A DNA stretch of 64,000 bases from Nitratiruptor sp. YY08-10 (GCF_016629565.1 NZ_AP023057.1:1116001-1180000); one strand, 5' to 3'; shown: positions 7,832 to 18,424, counted from the first letter of the stretch. Program-made: numbers and translations. Notes: generated by a model from the letters alone, not told the origin.

Positions 7832-8787
7832 CATTTATCTCCAAAATAGTTTTGGTTTTCAAGCACATCTATAAGCTCTTTGACTGAATCGACACTTCGT
7901 TGAAACTCTTTTTTCTCACGTGGTGTGAGTTGAAGCTCGATAATTTCTTCAACACCATTTGCGCCAAGAGTTACTGGCACACCATTTGGTATACCATGTA
8001 CGCCATACTCACCCTCAAGCAAAGTTGAACAAGGGTAAATTTTTTTAGAATCTTGCAAAATAGCTTCCACCATAATTGCAGTCGCTTTTCCAGGGGCAAA
8101 ATAGGCACTCGTTCCCATCAGCTGTACAATTTGTGCCCCACCCTTTTTCGTTGCCTCTACAACCTCTTCAAGCTCAATTGGTGTTAAAAGGTCAGTTATT
8201 GGAATGCCTGCGACTGTAGAATATCTTGGAAGAGGAACCATATAGTCTCCGTGCCCTCCAATGACAGTTGCACGAATTTGACCAGCACCAAATCCAAGTT
8301 TTTCATATATGAAGTGCGTCATCCTTGCACCATCCAAAATCCCAGCCATTCCAATAACTCTATTTTTTGGAAAGCCACTCTTTTTTAATGCAACATAGGT
8401 CATTGTATCGAGTGGATTTGTTACAACGATAATAATTGAATCGGGAGCATGCTTTACAACGTTTTCTACTACTTCGCTTACAATATCGGCATTTGCAAAC
8501 AGTAGATCGTCTCTGCTCATTCCTGGTTTTCTAGGGAATCCTGCCGTAATAACAACAACTTTGCTTCCCTCAATGTCGCTATAATCTTTTGCAGCTCGAA
8601 CTATTGAGTGGGTTCTCATAGCAGCTGCTGCCTGATTCATATCAAGCGCTTTTCCTTCCGCTCTATCTTTGTCTCTATCTACTAAAATTACTTCATGTGC
8701 AAGACCTTGCATTGCAACTGAATACGCTACGATGCTCCCTACATTTCCACCAGCACCAACAATAGATACTTTTGAACTTTTAGCCAT
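7831..8787 (-). CDS. mdh: malate dehydrogenase (NAD-dependent, LDH-like type)
   Basis: Interconverts oxaloacetate and malate. The 318-aa protein opens with the NAD-binding Rossmann motif VGAGGNVGS (about 10-18). GFPRKPGMSRDDL identifies a malate rather than lactate enzyme: an Arg sits at the substrate-specificity loop. TNPLDTMTY and the catalytic His in GGHGDYMVPLPR are present. It belongs to the LDH-like malate dehydrogenases (the MdhIII/phototroph type), as in Campylobacter. It follows icd after a 40-bp gap holding a perfect 8-bp hairpin and is coupled to fumA. Confidence 0.94.
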   Translation of the reverse strand: MAKSSKVSIVGAGGNVGSIVAYSVAMQGLAHEVILVDRDKDRAEGKALDMNQAAAAMRTHSIVRAAKDYSDIEGSKVVVITAGFPRKPGMSRDDLLFANADIVSEVVENVVKHAPDSIIIVVTNPLDTMTYVALKKSGFPKNRVIGMAGILDGARMTHFIYEKLGFGAGQIRATVIGGHGDYMVPLPRYSTVAGIPITDLLTPIELEEVVEATKKGGAQIVQLMGTSAYFAPGKATAIMVEAILQDSKKIYPCSTLLEGEYGVHGIPNGVPVTLGANGVEEIIELQLTPREKKEFQRSVDSVKELIDVLENQNYFGDK

Positions 8788-8803
8788 TCACACTCCTTTA
8801 GTT

Positions 8804-8824
8804 TCAGAGGCCAAAAGCCTCTGA
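8804..8824. other. intercistronic stem-loop between icd and mdh
   Basis: TCAGAGGC (8804-8811) pairs perfectly with GCCTCTGA (8817-8824) around a 5-nt loop. On the minus strand it begins 3 bp after the icd stop and ends about 17 nt before the mdh start. There is no T run after it (AAACTAAAGG), so a full terminator is unlikely. A stabiliser of the upstream icd message or a partial terminator setting the icd:mdh ratio is inference. Confidence 0.6.
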
Positions 8825-8827
8825 TGA

Positions 8828-11044
8828 TTAAATATTGTCGATAATTTCATTGAAAATTTTGCTTGGTCTCATTGCAGCTTCAGCTTTTGCATCGTCTGGA
8901 TGATAGTAACCACCTATATCGGTTGGCTTGCCTTCTGCTGCTTTAATCTCAGAAAGGATTTGCTCTTCATTTGCTTTTAATTTTTCAGCAACTGGAGCAA
9001 ATTTTGCTTCAAGCTCACTATCTCCACATGTCGCAAGCTCTTCTGCCCAGTATGTCGCTAGATAATAGTGACTTCCTCTGTTATCAAGCTCGCCAACTTT
9101 TCGTTTTGGAGTTTTGTCATTATTGAGATATTTTCCAACGGCTCTATCGAGTGCATCAGCAATGATTGTTGTTTTCTCACTTGCTCCTTGTTTCACTGCA
9201 AGTTTGAGTGATTCAACTAACGCCATAAATTCACCAAGGCTGTCCCATCTGAGATGACCCTCTTTCAAGAATTGCTCAACATGTTTTGGTGCACTACCAC
9301 CAGCTCCAGTTTCAAATACACCACCACCAGCTAGAAGTGGAACGATTGAAAGAGTTCTTGCACTGGTACCAACTTCGATAATTGGGAAAAGGTCAGTTAA
9401 GTAATCTCTTAAAACATTTCCAGTTACACTGATAGTTCCTAGTCCAGCTCTAAATCTTCTAAGCGTATATCGCATCGCTTTTTCTGGAGCCATAATATGG
9501 AATTCCACACCATTTAAATCTTCATCTTTCAATACACTAACCACTTTTTTGATCAAGTTCGCATCGTGCGCTCTGTTGCTGTCAAGCCAGAAAACTATCG
9601 GATATCCGCTCTCTTTTGCTCGTCTTACAGCCAATTTGGCCCAGTCGACAATCGCCTCATCTTTTGCACTGTATGCTCTCCAGATATCTCCTTCTTCCAC
9701 TTCATGACACATCAACGTATTACCATCTTCATCGATAGTTTTGATGTATCCATCTTCAGGTGGGAAGAAAGTCTTATCGTGGCTTCCATACTCTTCTGCT
9801 TTTTTCGCCATAAGACCAATATTTTGTACAGTTCCAACTTTTGCAGGATCAAATTGTCCATTTTTAACAATGTCAGACACAATTTCTTTATACATTCTCG
9901 CATAGGTTCTGTCTGGCACAGTGATTACTGTATCGGCTGTATTGCCATCCGGTCCCCAGCCTTGAAGTCCGTTCTTGATAACTGCTGGAATGGATGCATC
10001 GATAATCACATCGTTTGGAGCGTGGAGGTTGGTGATTCCCGCATCACTATCAACCATATACATTCTGGCATTTTTTTGTAGAATCTCTTGGATTTTATCT
10101 TTGATATCTTTTTGTACACCTTCAGGAAGTTTGGAGAGTTTGTTTTCAAGATCAACAAGACCGTTGTTTGGATTAAATCCGATCTCTTCAAGCTCTTTTC
10201 CAAACTCATCAAAAAGTTCTTTAAAATAGACTCGAATCGCATCACCAAATAGCACAGGATCTGATACTTTCATCATTGTAGCTTTTACATGCAATGAAAA
10301 GAGAATATCTTTCTCTTTTGCATCATTAATTACACACTCATAAAATTCTCTCAATGTTTTTCTATTCAGTGAAGCTGCACTAAATACTTCACCTTTTTTA
10401 ACTTCCACCTCTTTTAGTACTTCAGTTTTTCCATCTTTTCCTTCGAAAACAAGTTTGACTGTTTGATCTTTATCGCTGATGAAAGATTGTTCATTTTGAT
10501 AAAAGTCGTTTTTGTCCATATGTGCTACATAGCTTTTGCTATCCGGACTTACTGGTCTCATTTTATGTGGGAATTTTTTCGCATACTCTTTGACCGCTTT
10601 GCTGAGACGTCTGTCAGAGTTTCCTTGTCTGAGAACCGGGTTTACCGCAGATCCCAAAAGTTTTGCGAAACGATTTCTCAGTTCTACCTCTTCAGCCGTT
10701 TTAGGCTCTTCAGGAAAATCTGGAATATCATATCCTTGAGACTGAAGTTCTTTAATAGTTGCTACAAGTTGTGGAATAGAAGCAGAAATATTAGGAAGTT
10801 TAATAATATTAGCTTCTGGCTTAAGTACGAGTTCACCAAGATATGCAAGTTCATCAGCCTGCTTTTTATCTTCTGGAAGTCTATCGCTAAATTCAGCGAT
10901 CACCCTTCCTGCCAGTGAAATATCTCGAAGCTCGATATCAACACCGGAATCTTTTGTAAAAGCCTTTACGATAGGCAGTAGTGAATATGTTGCAAGCGCT
11001 GGCGCTTCATCTATTTTTGTCCAAACGATTTTTGCCTTGCTCAT
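8828..11044 (-). CDS. icd: isocitrate dehydrogenase, monomeric NADP type
   Basis: The roughly 80-kDa monomeric form (IDH-II), 738 aa, unrelated in length to the usual 400-aa homodimer. It interconverts isocitrate and 2-oxoglutarate plus CO2 with NADP; in a reductive cycle it carboxylates. Typical stretches are KIVWTKIDEAPALATYS at the N-terminus, DNRGSHYYLATYWAEEL near 655, and GGGVFETGAGGSAPKHVEQF near 575. GAGGAGAA precedes the ATG. It heads the central-carbon operon and is preceded by a 95-bp gap with a plausible promoter and a 12-bp palindrome. Confidence 0.95.
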   Translation of the reverse strand: MSKAKIVWTKIDEAPALATYSLLPIVKAFTKDSGVDIELRDISLAGRVIAEFSDRLPEDKKQADELAYLGELVLKPEANIIKLPNISASIPQLVATIKELQSQGYDIPDFPEEPKTAEEVELRNRFAKLLGSAVNPVLRQGNSDRRLSKAVKEYAKKFPHKMRPVSPDSKSYVAHMDKNDFYQNEQSFISDKDQTVKLVFEGKDGKTEVLKEVEVKKGEVFSAASLNRKTLREFYECVINDAKEKDILFSLHVKATMMKVSDPVLFGDAIRVYFKELFDEFGKELEEIGFNPNNGLVDLENKLSKLPEGVQKDIKDKIQEILQKNARMYMVDSDAGITNLHAPNDVIIDASIPAVIKNGLQGWGPDGNTADTVITVPDRTYARMYKEIVSDIVKNGQFDPAKVGTVQNIGLMAKKAEEYGSHDKTFFPPEDGYIKTIDEDGNTLMCHEVEEGDIWRAYSAKDEAIVDWAKLAVRRAKESGYPIVFWLDSNRAHDANLIKKVVSVLKDEDLNGVEFHIMAPEKAMRYTLRRFRAGLGTISVTGNVLRDYLTDLFPIIEVGTSARTLSIVPLLAGGGVFETGAGGSAPKHVEQFLKEGHLRWDSLGEFMALVESLKLAVKQGASEKTTIIADALDRAVGKYLNNDKTPKRKVGELDNRGSHYYLATYWAEELATCGDSELEAKFAPVAEKLKANEEQILSEIKAAEGKPTDIGGYYHPDDAKAEAAMRPSKIFNEIIDNI

Positions 11045-11075
11045 TTCTTCTCCTCTTTTTTTATTTATTTACTCT

Positions 11076-11104
11076 ATAATAGTAACAACTTCTTCTTATA
11101 AGAA
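11076..11104 (-). promoter_or_regulatory. candidate promoter and palindrome upstream of icd
   Basis: On the minus strand a TATTAT -10 box (11081-11076) lies 17 bp from a weak -35 (TTCTTA, 11104-11099), about 30 bp before the icd start codon. The perfect 12-bp palindrome TTCTTATAAGAA (11093-11104) covers the proposed -35 box, where a repressor or activator dimer could bind. The -10 box is reasonable, but the -35 matches consensus in only three of six positions. Confidence 0.4.
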
Positions 11105-11139
11105 TCATCAAATTGTAGGAGACATAGAAATAAAGGAGT

Positions 11140-12099
11140 CTATCTGTTTCTTTTTTTCACATTCTGTATATGCTTCAAATGGTTTTTATAACTTCTTGAA
11201 AAAAGATGCTTTCCATTCTTGCCTTTGACAAAATAGAGATAATCGGTCTTGGCAGGTTTGAGTGCAGCTTTTATCACATCCAATCCGACTATACAAACAG
11301 GATAAGGCGGCAACCCCACATTTTTATATGTATTGAATTTCGTTGTATCGGTTGCAATTCTTTGATGCGTTACTTTTACATGAGAGTAGATACCGTAATT
11401 AAGTGCACCATCCATTTGAAGCGGCATCTTTTTTCTCAATCTATTATATATAACAGAGGCAATTATAGGCATCTCTTCCCTGTTGGCAGCCTCTTTTTGT
11501 ATTATTGAAGCTATTGTTACCACTTTTTCGAACCACTGTTTTTGATCAAATTTCCCAAAAACTTTCATCGAAATATTTCGATGTTTTTTCAGTCCATATC
11601 GCACAAGATAACGCACAAGATGCTCTTCATCGATCCCTTTCGGCAGATAGTAGGTATCGGCAAAAAGGACTCCTTCTGGATAGGGAGCAACTTTGTTATA
11701 GACTTTTTGTAACATTTTTTCATCATAGCTATACCTATTAGATAAAAGGTGAAAAAACCAAATAGTTGTTTCTCCTGGTATCACTTTTACAGAAAAGAGA
11801 GCAGCTTTTGATGTTGTTAGTCTATAAAGAAAATCGAGTCTTGAAAGATGTGTCTGTTTTATATCAATCCACCCCTTTTGGGGATAACCAAAATATCGTA
11901 TCACTAACGCATCCAATTTTGTTACGGGTACAATAGCTTTGTTTAGATATAATATAGTTGTAGCCACATTGCCCGGAGGAATTCGTATTTGAGAACTTTC
12001 AATATGCACAGGCTTTGCAAAATAATAAAGAAACACAATAATGCTCACTAAAACAAGCTCGACAATAACAAAAGTAATATTAAGCACTCTTTTTGCCAC
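11140..12099 (-). CDS. mltG: endolytic murein transglycosylase, MltG/YceG family
   Basis: Cuts nascent glycan strands in the periplasm while anchored in the inner membrane. The 319-aa protein has one N-terminal membrane helix (about 7-27), then the YceG domain with VKVIPGETTIWFFHLL, EGVLFADTYYLPKG and the catalytic glutamate motif SIIQKEAAN (Glu203). LPPYPVCIVGLDVIKAAL and YLYFVKGKNGKHLFS near the end are typical. The start is a GTG at 12099 with AAGGA 5 nt upstream. Its first 59 bp overlap head to head with the start of the AsmA-like gene on the other strand, so the promoters must lie inside each other's reading frames. Confidence 0.88.
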   Translation of the reverse strand: MAKRVLNITFVIVELVLVSIIVFLYYFAKPVHIESSQIRIPPGNVATTILYLNKAIVPVTKLDALVIRYFGYPQKGWIDIKQTHLSRLDFLYRLTTSKAALFSVKVIPGETTIWFFHLLSNRYSYDEKMLQKVYNKVAPYPEGVLFADTYYLPKGIDEEHLVRYLVRYGLKKHRNISMKVFGKFDQKQWFEKVVTIASIIQKEAANREEMPIIASVIYNRLRKKMPLQMDGALNYGIYSHVKVTHQRIATDTTKFNTYKNVGLPPYPVCIVGLDVIKAALKPAKTDYLYFVKGKNGKHLFSRSYKNHLKHIQNVKKRNR

Positions 12100-14575
12100 T
12101 CTAATCCTTTTAGGAGGTACCTACTTTTTTCTTAAAAAAGGGATCTATATTGAGCGTCTCGATCTCCATCCGGTTCATATAAAGAAATTGTATCTGAAAC
12201 TGGATAAAAAACTGATTCTCAAAGCCCAAAAAATTGAATTTGTATCCGACGAACGATCAAAAACAAACGTTTCTCTTCAAAGCATCAAAAAAAATCTCTA
12301 TCTCATTAATCTTATCCCCAAATATTTTGAATATATCGAATTAGAAGCACTTGTACTTCACAAACAAAAGATACAATTCTATTTTGCTCACAATCTTTTT
12401 ACCCTTATCACACCAAAATTTAAACTTGACACCACATTGAAATATGATAAAAACAGAATATATGCAAACATCAAACGCCTTGTTTTCCAAAAATATAAAA
12501 CAGCAATCCAAGGGCGGGCTATTGCAACAACGAAAGATTTTCTCTTCAAAGGTAGATTCAATACACATAATATCGAAGGAAATCTACATCTTTCAAAAAT
12601 TGGTGATATTATAAAAATATATCTTAAAAGCAAACCTTTTACGAATAGACAACTACAGAATCTTTTTGCGCAAATCCCCGTGAACAAAGAGATCGAAGCG
12701 TGGAGTTGCAAAAAGATACGTGCTCAAAAATATCGCCTGGAATTTTTCAAAGGTATAATAGATTTGAAAAAAGGGTTCGATCCAAATCTTTTTCAAGGCA
12801 GAGCAGTAGCCTACAATGGCATCATTGATTTTCAAAAAGGCATTAAACCGGTACTTGTCAAAAAAATCATACTTGATTATAAAAACAACAATCTCTATTT
12901 TACATTGCATAAACCCACATTTCAAAAAAGATCCTTACAAGGTTCAAAAGTCACGATATATCATCTTGGAAAAACCGGTAGTTATATTGATATATTTATC
13001 AAGATGAAGACAAAGTTTGATAAAGAGATAAAAAAAGTCCTTGTTTCATACAATGTCCATGTCCCTATTATTCATAAAAAAGGAGTTTTGGATAGCAAAG
13101 TAGAGATAAAACTCTATTTTCATGACTACTCTACAGATATACAAGGATCGTTCACAACGAAAAACTCTTTAATTCATATTCAAAACTTTGATCTGTTTTT
13201 ACACACTGCAAATTTCAGTTTGCACAACAAACTGATCACCATTCATCCTTCCCTTGTCTCACTTACACCTATAGTACAAGCAAAGATCCATGGAACAATC
13301 GATCTTTATAAGGAATATGCCAAACTCAATTTGAACGAAGCGGAAGTTTCTATCAAGAAAAAAAATCAAATTATCCTTATGGCCGACAACCTTACCGAAG
13401 AACTTCTATTGGATCTCAAACGCGCCAAAGCACATTTGAAAAAATTCAATACGGACATCTATTTTTACAGACATACTATGGTGCAAATGAATGACCTTAC
13501 CCTCATAAAGCCCTATTCGCCAATCCTTCAAAAAATAGATCCACAAAGAGGATGGACGAAAATCACGATCGACGAACCCGTTCGATTTGAAGCAAAATTG
13601 GTGAAAAAAAATAGTATTTTTTATGAAAATGGGAAAAACATCGATCACTTTTTCATCCGTGGCAGGGTTGGAAATGCGGGATTGAGCATAAACATCAATC
13701 ACAAAATATCACTCTCTTTCAAAAATAAAAAAATCGATGGATCACTTAAAAACCTCGATCTCCGACTCGATCTACTTTTTGAAAAGAAAAAAGAGATAAA
13801 TCAGCCATCCTTCAATGATATTCGAGCCTCTTTGAAACTATTCAATACCAAAATTCTTTATAAAAAAAGAATTCTTCCTATCGAATTTGGTCATCTGATA
13901 TATCGGAAAAAGATTCATTTTACTGGCAATTATGGACCTACTCGATATGCACTTGTCTATCAAAACAATCATTTCAATCTTTCCATAAAAACTATGCACG
14001 ATGAAATACTCCATAAACTTTTTGGAATGAAATTTCTGTCTCAAGGAGAATATGAACTTACATTACGCGGACCTTTAAATAAAATAAAAGGTCACTTTCT
14101 CATTCAAAGAGCCTACATTAAAAATCTCAAAGCATTTAACAATCTTTTTGCTTTTATCAATTCTGTCCCCGCTCTCATCACATTTCAAAATCCTGGATTT
14201 AGTACAAAAGGGCTCTTTATAAAAAATGGTTATGTCAATTTTATCTATTCAAAAGATCTGTTATACATCAAAAAACTTCATCTTGTTTCAAATTCGACTA
14301 CGTTTGACGGAGAAGGTATCATTGATCTCAAAGCAAATAAGATTGGCATGGTTTTACAATTAAAAACTTTGAAATCCGTTACAAACATTGTAAATAAAAT
14401 CCCCGTAGCAGGATATATATTGCTTGGGAAAGACGGAAGTGTCTCTACTACCATTAAAATCACAGGCGATCTGGACAATCCAAAGATCAAAACCCAAACA
14501 TTAAAAGATACGCTGCACGCACCGCTCAATATTATCAAAAGAACACTACTTTTGCCGTTCAAACTCTTTGATTAG
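12041..14575 (+). CDS. AsmA-like/DUF3971-family envelope protein
   Basis: An 844-aa, strongly beta-rich protein with a single N-terminal membrane helix (about 12-31) and a long periplasmic part of alternating short strands. The last 150 residues (LRGPLNKIKGHFLIQRAYIK; FDGEGIIDLKANKIGMVLQL; ITGDLDNPKIK) fit the C-terminal domain of AsmA/YhdP-type proteins, bridge-like lipid carriers between the inner and outer membranes. ATG 12041 has only a weak ribosome site, but no later start keeps the membrane helix. It overlaps mltG by 59 bp at the 5' end and abuts lolC tail to tail. Transport function is inferred from the family. Confidence 0.75.
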   Translation: MLTKTSSTITKVILSTLFATLILLGGTYFFLKKGIYIERLDLHPVHIKKLYLKLDKKLILKAQKIEFVSDERSKTNVSLQSIKKNLYLINLIPKYFEYIELEALVLHKQKIQFYFAHNLFTLITPKFKLDTTLKYDKNRIYANIKRLVFQKYKTAIQGRAIATTKDFLFKGRFNTHNIEGNLHLSKIGDIIKIYLKSKPFTNRQLQNLFAQIPVNKEIEAWSCKKIRAQKYRLEFFKGIIDLKKGFDPNLFQGRAVAYNGIIDFQKGIKPVLVKKIILDYKNNNLYFTLHKPTFQKRSLQGSKVTIYHLGKTGSYIDIFIKMKTKFDKEIKKVLVSYNVHVPIIHKKGVLDSKVEIKLYFHDYSTDIQGSFTTKNSLIHIQNFDLFLHTANFSLHNKLITIHPSLVSLTPIVQAKIHGTIDLYKEYAKLNLNEAEVSIKKKNQIILMADNLTEELLLDLKRAKAHLKKFNTDIYFYRHTMVQMNDLTLIKPYSPILQKIDPQRGWTKITIDEPVRFEAKLVKKNSIFYENGKNIDHFFIRGRVGNAGLSININHKISLSFKNKKIDGSLKNLDLRLDLLFEKKKEINQPSFNDIRASLKLFNTKILYKKRILPIEFGHLIYRKKIHFTGNYGPTRYALVYQNNHFNLSIKTMHDEILHKLFGMKFLSQGEYELTLRGPLNKIKGHFLIQRAYIKNLKAFNNLFAFINSVPALITFQNPGFSTKGLFIKNGYVNFIYSKDLLYIKKLHLVSNSTTFDGEGIIDLKANKIGMVLQLKTLKSVTNIVNKIPVAGYILLGKDGSVSTTIKITGDLDNPKIKTQTLKDTLHAPLNIIKRTLLLPFKLFD

Positions 14576-15775
14576 CTACTCATTTCGTAAGACATCAATG
14601 ATATTGATTTTTACAGATTTTTTAGCAGGATAGATCGAAGATATGATAGTTATACAGATAGCTCCTGCGATAACAGAAAAAAAATCAACAATGCTCAAAT
14701 CAATCGGAAGTCTAGAAGTTCCATAGACATCAGCCGGAAGATGAATAATATCAAAATGGCTCAAAATATAAATTCCAATAAGTCCCAGAATAGCACCTGT
14801 AACGATACCGAATCCTCCTATTATAGAACCGAGTCTAAAAAAAATCGATTCAATCTCTTTTGGCGTAGCGCCCAAAGAGAGTTGTAACGCTATCTCTTTT
14901 CTTCTATTCATTACCATCATCAAAAGAGAACTGACAATGTTGAGTGACGCTACAAGAATAATGAGCATAAGAACGATAAACAATGCACGCTTTTCCATAG
15001 CGAGGGCCGAAAAGAAATTTCCGTTCAGTTGCCACCATCCTATAACCGAGTATGCATCCCCCAAAAATAATTCGAGTTCTTTCTTGTCCACTCTTGGATG
15101 AGAAGAGTAGATATGGATACCGCTAAAATCGCTCTTTTTCATATGGAGAATTTTTCGTAACGATTCCAGCGTTGTATAGGAGTAGGCTTTATCGTATGCA
15201 ATCAAACCCGAATGAAAATACCCTTTTACCCTAAAACGCTTGAAAATCGGCGTTACAGAAAATCCGCTGGGCTCACTTTTGGGAAAAATAACAAAAATTT
15301 TCTCATTTGGAGTGAGATAAAACTCTTTATATAGCTCTTTCCCGACAATAATCTCATATTTTTTTGGTGGTTGCTTGACAAATTGTTTCAAAACATCATT
15401 TATTTGGCGCTCTTTGTCAAAATCGACTCCAAAAATGACTCCGCCTTCCAAGTTATTGCCTTTTTTATAAATAACTTGGGCCGTTACATAAGGACTCATC
15501 AAGAGATTCGGAAATCTGTCATGCAACTGTTGTACAACTGTTTCATCGATTTTTAAGCTGAATTTGGGGAGAATAGTGAGGGGATAATTCATAGTAAAGA
15601 GCTTTTTTTCAAACTCTTTATCCATTCCATTCATAATACCCATAGCCACAATGAGGACCATGACGCCTATTGCTATGCCTAAAAATGCAAGAAGAGCAGA
15701 AAGAAAAATAAACGGCTGCTCTTTATCAAACCGTAGATATCTTCGGACTATATAGTTGACAAAACGTTTATCCAT
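14576..15775 (-). CDS. lolC: lipoprotein-releasing ABC transporter permease, LolC/LolE family
   Basis: The inner-membrane permease that, with an ATPase LolD, extracts outer-membrane lipoproteins and hands them to LolA. The 399-aa protein starts with [10 protein letters not shown] and a first helix (about 22-48), has a 200-residue periplasmic MacB-like domain, and then three helices near 260-290, 310-340 and 365-390 in an FtsX domain with [19 protein letters not shown], the coupling segment. LolD is not in this window. The start ATG lies within the end of secA (8-bp overlap) with no good ribosome site of its own, so translation is probably coupled. Whether it forms a homodimer (LolF-like) cannot be told. 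Confidence 0.85.
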   Translation of the reverse strand: MDKRFVNYIVRRYLRFDKEQPFIFLSALLAFLGIAIGVMVLIVAMGIMNGMDKEFEKKLFTMNYPLTILPKFSLKIDETVVQQLHDRFPNLLMSPYVTAQVIYKKGNNLEGGVIFGVDFDKERQINDVLKQFVKQPPKKYEIIVGKELYKEFYLTPNEKIFVIFPKSEPSGFSVTPIFKRFRVKGYFHSGLIAYDKAYSYTTLESLRKILHMKKSDFSGIHIYSSHPRVDKKELELFLGDAYSVIGWWQLNGNFFSALAMEKRALFIVLMLIILVASLNIVSSLLMMVMNRRKEIALQLSLGATPKEIESIFFRLGSIIGGFGIVTGAILGLIGIYILSHFDIIHLPADVYGTSRLPIDLSIVDFFSVIAGAICITIISSIYPAKKSVKINIIDVLRNE

Positions 15776-18359
15776 TTGCTGCAGCTAAAATACCTTTTTT
15801 AGGACCACTCTTGCCACAGCAATGCTTATATTTTTTCCCGCTTCCACAAGGACACGGTTCATTTCTCGCTGGCTTTTTCTTTGTAACAACCGGCTCTGTC
15901 TTTACCTCTTCTCCATGTTGCATGACAGCTTCTTGTGCAATTTGTGCTTCCATTTTAGCAAGCTCTTCTTCAAGTCTTCGTATCTCTTCTTCCTCTTGTT
16001 CGTTTCTCAATTCAATGAGATGAAGCGTTTTTATAGCCTCTTTTTTGATTCTGTTGACAAGCTCCATAAAAAGATTGAATGACTCTTTCTTATATTCAAC
16101 AAGAGGATCTTTTTGATTGTATCCTCTCAGACCAATTCCCGTTTTTAAAATATCCATCTGGTACAGATGCTCTCGCCAAGCATTGTCGAGGACTTGGAGA
16201 TAGAGAATTCTCTCAATTTCCCTTCTTTGCTGCTCTTCAAGCTGGCCCATCTTCTCTTCATACTCTTTTTCAAGACGCTCTATCAAGAAATTTTTAAGCT
16301 CATCATACTCTTTGTCTTTCATTTCCTCAACACCAATTTTCGTTCCGAGTTCCTCTTGGATAACCTTCGACAGTTTTTCAAGATTAAAATCATCTTTCGG
16401 AGTCTCAGGAAAAATTTCACTTACAGATAAAAGCTCTTCGACTACTTCCGCCCTATTCTCTTTAATCTTAGAAGCTATATCGTAGTCAGGATTCAAAAGC
16501 TCTTGACGAAACTTGTAGATCGTTTTTCGCTGCTCGTTTGCCACATCATCATATTCCAAAATATGTTTTCGAGACTCAAAATGCATATTCTCGACCCGTT
16601 TTTGTGCCTTTTCTACTGCACGGGTTACCATTTTGGATTCAATATGCTCACCCTCTTCAATCCCCAAACGGTTCATGATATTTTTGATTCGATCTCCTCC
16701 AAAGATGCGAAGAAGATTATCTTCAAGACTCAAGAAAAATTGGCTGGCACCCGGATCTCCTTGACGTCCTGCACGACCTCTGAGCTGATTATCAATCCGT
16801 CTGCTCTCATGGCGTTCGGTTCCTAAAATAAAAAGACCGCCAAGTTCCCTCACTTCATCATCGATTTTGATATCAACCCCACGTCCAGCCATATTGGTAG
16901 CAACGGTTACTGCGCCTTTTCGACCGGCTTGGGCAATGATTTCCGCCTCTTTCTCATGATGTTTTGCATTGAGCACCGCATGAGGAATTTTCTCTTTTTT
17001 CAGTAGCTTGTGCAAAAGCTCATTTTTCTCAATCGAAGTTGTTCCAACAAGAACAGGCTGCCCTTTTTGATGCAACTCTTTTATCTTTTTAACGACCGCA
17101 TCAAACTTCTCTTTCTCCGTTTTGAAAATGAGATCATCAAGATCTTTTCGAATCACAGGTCTATTGGTAGGAATCGATATAACTTCAAGCCCATAGATTT
17201 CTGCGAACTCAGTCGCTTCTGTCTGTGCGGTTCCTGTCATACCGGCTAGTTTTTTATACAGGCGAAAATAGTTTTGGAACGTGATATCGGCCAAAGTCTG
17301 ACTCTCTTCTTGAATGGGAACGCCCTCTTTCGCCTCAAGAGCTTGGTGCAATCCTTCGCTAAATCGTCTCCCTTCACTCAGTCTTCCAGTAAATTCATCT
17401 ACAATGATGACTTCACCATCTCTCACAACATAATCAACATCTTTTTGAAAAAGATAGTTGGCTTTTAAAGCTTGATCCAGATGGTGTGCCAAAATAGCGT
17501 TTTCGAGACTGTAAAGATTTTCCACACCAAAAAGCTCTTCAGCTTTTGCAATACCCTCTTGCGTCAATAAAATCACTCGATCTTTTTCATCAACGGTAAA
17601 GTGTTTATCTTTTTCTAGTTGTTTGGCGATCTGATCAGCTTTCACATAATTATCAAGTTTTCTATTGGTTGGGCCCGAAATGATAAGCGGTGTTCTTGCC
17701 TCGTCGATCAAAATGGAGTCCACTTCATCTACTATCGCAAAATTGTGTCCTCTTTGAACAATCTCATCGAGTGAGTATTTCATATTGTCCCGCAAATAAT
17801 CAAACCCAAACTCATTGTTGGTTCCATAGGTGATGTCACACTGATACTGCTTTTTTCTCTCTTGGTCATCTTGTATCTCTGAAGTAATACACCCCGTGGA
17901 ATAACCCAAAAATTCGTAAAGCTTTCCCATTTCCGTTGCGTCGCGTTTCGCCAGATAGTCATTGACGGTTACTACGTGGACCCCTTCATCTGTCATTGCA
18001 TTGAGGGCAACGGCAAGAGTGGCAACGAGTGTTTTTCCCTCTCCTGTTTTCATCTCGGCAATTTTTCCCTCATGCAATACCATTCCACCGATTAGCTGTA
18101 CATCATAATGGCGCATACCAAGGACTCGCTTACTCGCTTCTCGTGTAATGGCAAAAGAGTCCTCTAACGCTTCGTCCATACTCATTTGGCCCGATTTTAC
18201 CTTTTGCCTGAGTTCATTGAAAGCTTTTTTGAGTTCTTCGTCCGTTAGTTTTTCATATTTTGGTTCAAGTGCATTGATTTTGGCAACTCTTTTTTGGTAT
18301 CGTTTAATTTCACGATCATTTTTCGTACCAAAAATCTTATTTACAACACCTTTGATCAT
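15768..18359 (-). CDS. secA: preprotein translocase ATPase SecA
   Basis: The motor that drives unfolded proteins through SecYEG. The 863-aa protein is complete. It shows Walker [12 protein letters not shown] (about 103-113), Walker B/DEAD-like [13 protein letters not shown] (near 215), [11 protein letters not shown] and [10 protein letters not shown] in helicase domain 2, and the C-terminal zinc tail [14 protein letters not shown] that binds SecB and phospholipid. A charged linker ([14 protein letters not shown]) precedes the tail. It is divergent from lolA (65-bp gap) and overlaps lolC, so secretion and lipoprotein sorting genes sit together. Confidence 0.97.
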   Translation of the reverse strand: MIKGVVNKIFGTKNDREIKRYQKRVAKINALEPKYEKLTDEELKKAFNELRQKVKSGQMSMDEALEDSFAITREASKRVLGMRHYDVQLIGGMVLHEGKIAEMKTGEGKTLVATLAVALNAMTDEGVHVVTVNDYLAKRDATEMGKLYEFLGYSTGCITSEIQDDQERKKQYQCDITYGTNNEFGFDYLRDNMKYSLDEIVQRGHNFAIVDEVDSILIDEARTPLIISGPTNRKLDNYVKADQIAKQLEKDKHFTVDEKDRVILLTQEGIAKAEELFGVENLYSLENAILAHHLDQALKANYLFQKDVDYVVRDGEVIIVDEFTGRLSEGRRFSEGLHQALEAKEGVPIQEESQTLADITFQNYFRLYKKLAGMTGTAQTEATEFAEIYGLEVISIPTNRPVIRKDLDDLIFKTEKEKFDAVVKKIKELHQKGQPVLVGTTSIEKNELLHKLLKKEKIPHAVLNAKHHEKEAEIIAQAGRKGAVTVATNMAGRGVDIKIDDEVRELGGLFILGTERHESRRIDNQLRGRAGRQGDPGASQFFLSLEDNLLRIFGGDRIKNIMNRLGIEEGEHIESKMVTRAVEKAQKRVENMHFESRKHILEYDDVANEQRKTIYKFRQELLNPDYDIASKIKENRAEVVEELLSVSEIFPETPKDDFNLEKLSKVIQEELGTKIGVEEMKDKEYDELKNFLIERLEKEYEEKMGQLEEQQRREIERILYLQVLDNAWREHLYQMDILKTGIGLRGYNQKDPLVEYKKESFNLFMELVNRIKKEAIKTLHLIELRNEQEEEEIRRLEEELAKMEAQIAQEAVMQHGEEVKTEPVVTKKKPARNEPCPCGSGKKYKHCCGKSGPKKGILAAANG

Positions 18360-18424
18360 CGATGCGTTCCTTTTTAAAATCGTTGTGTCATTTTATCACA
18401 AATTAATAAACCTGAAGGAATAGT

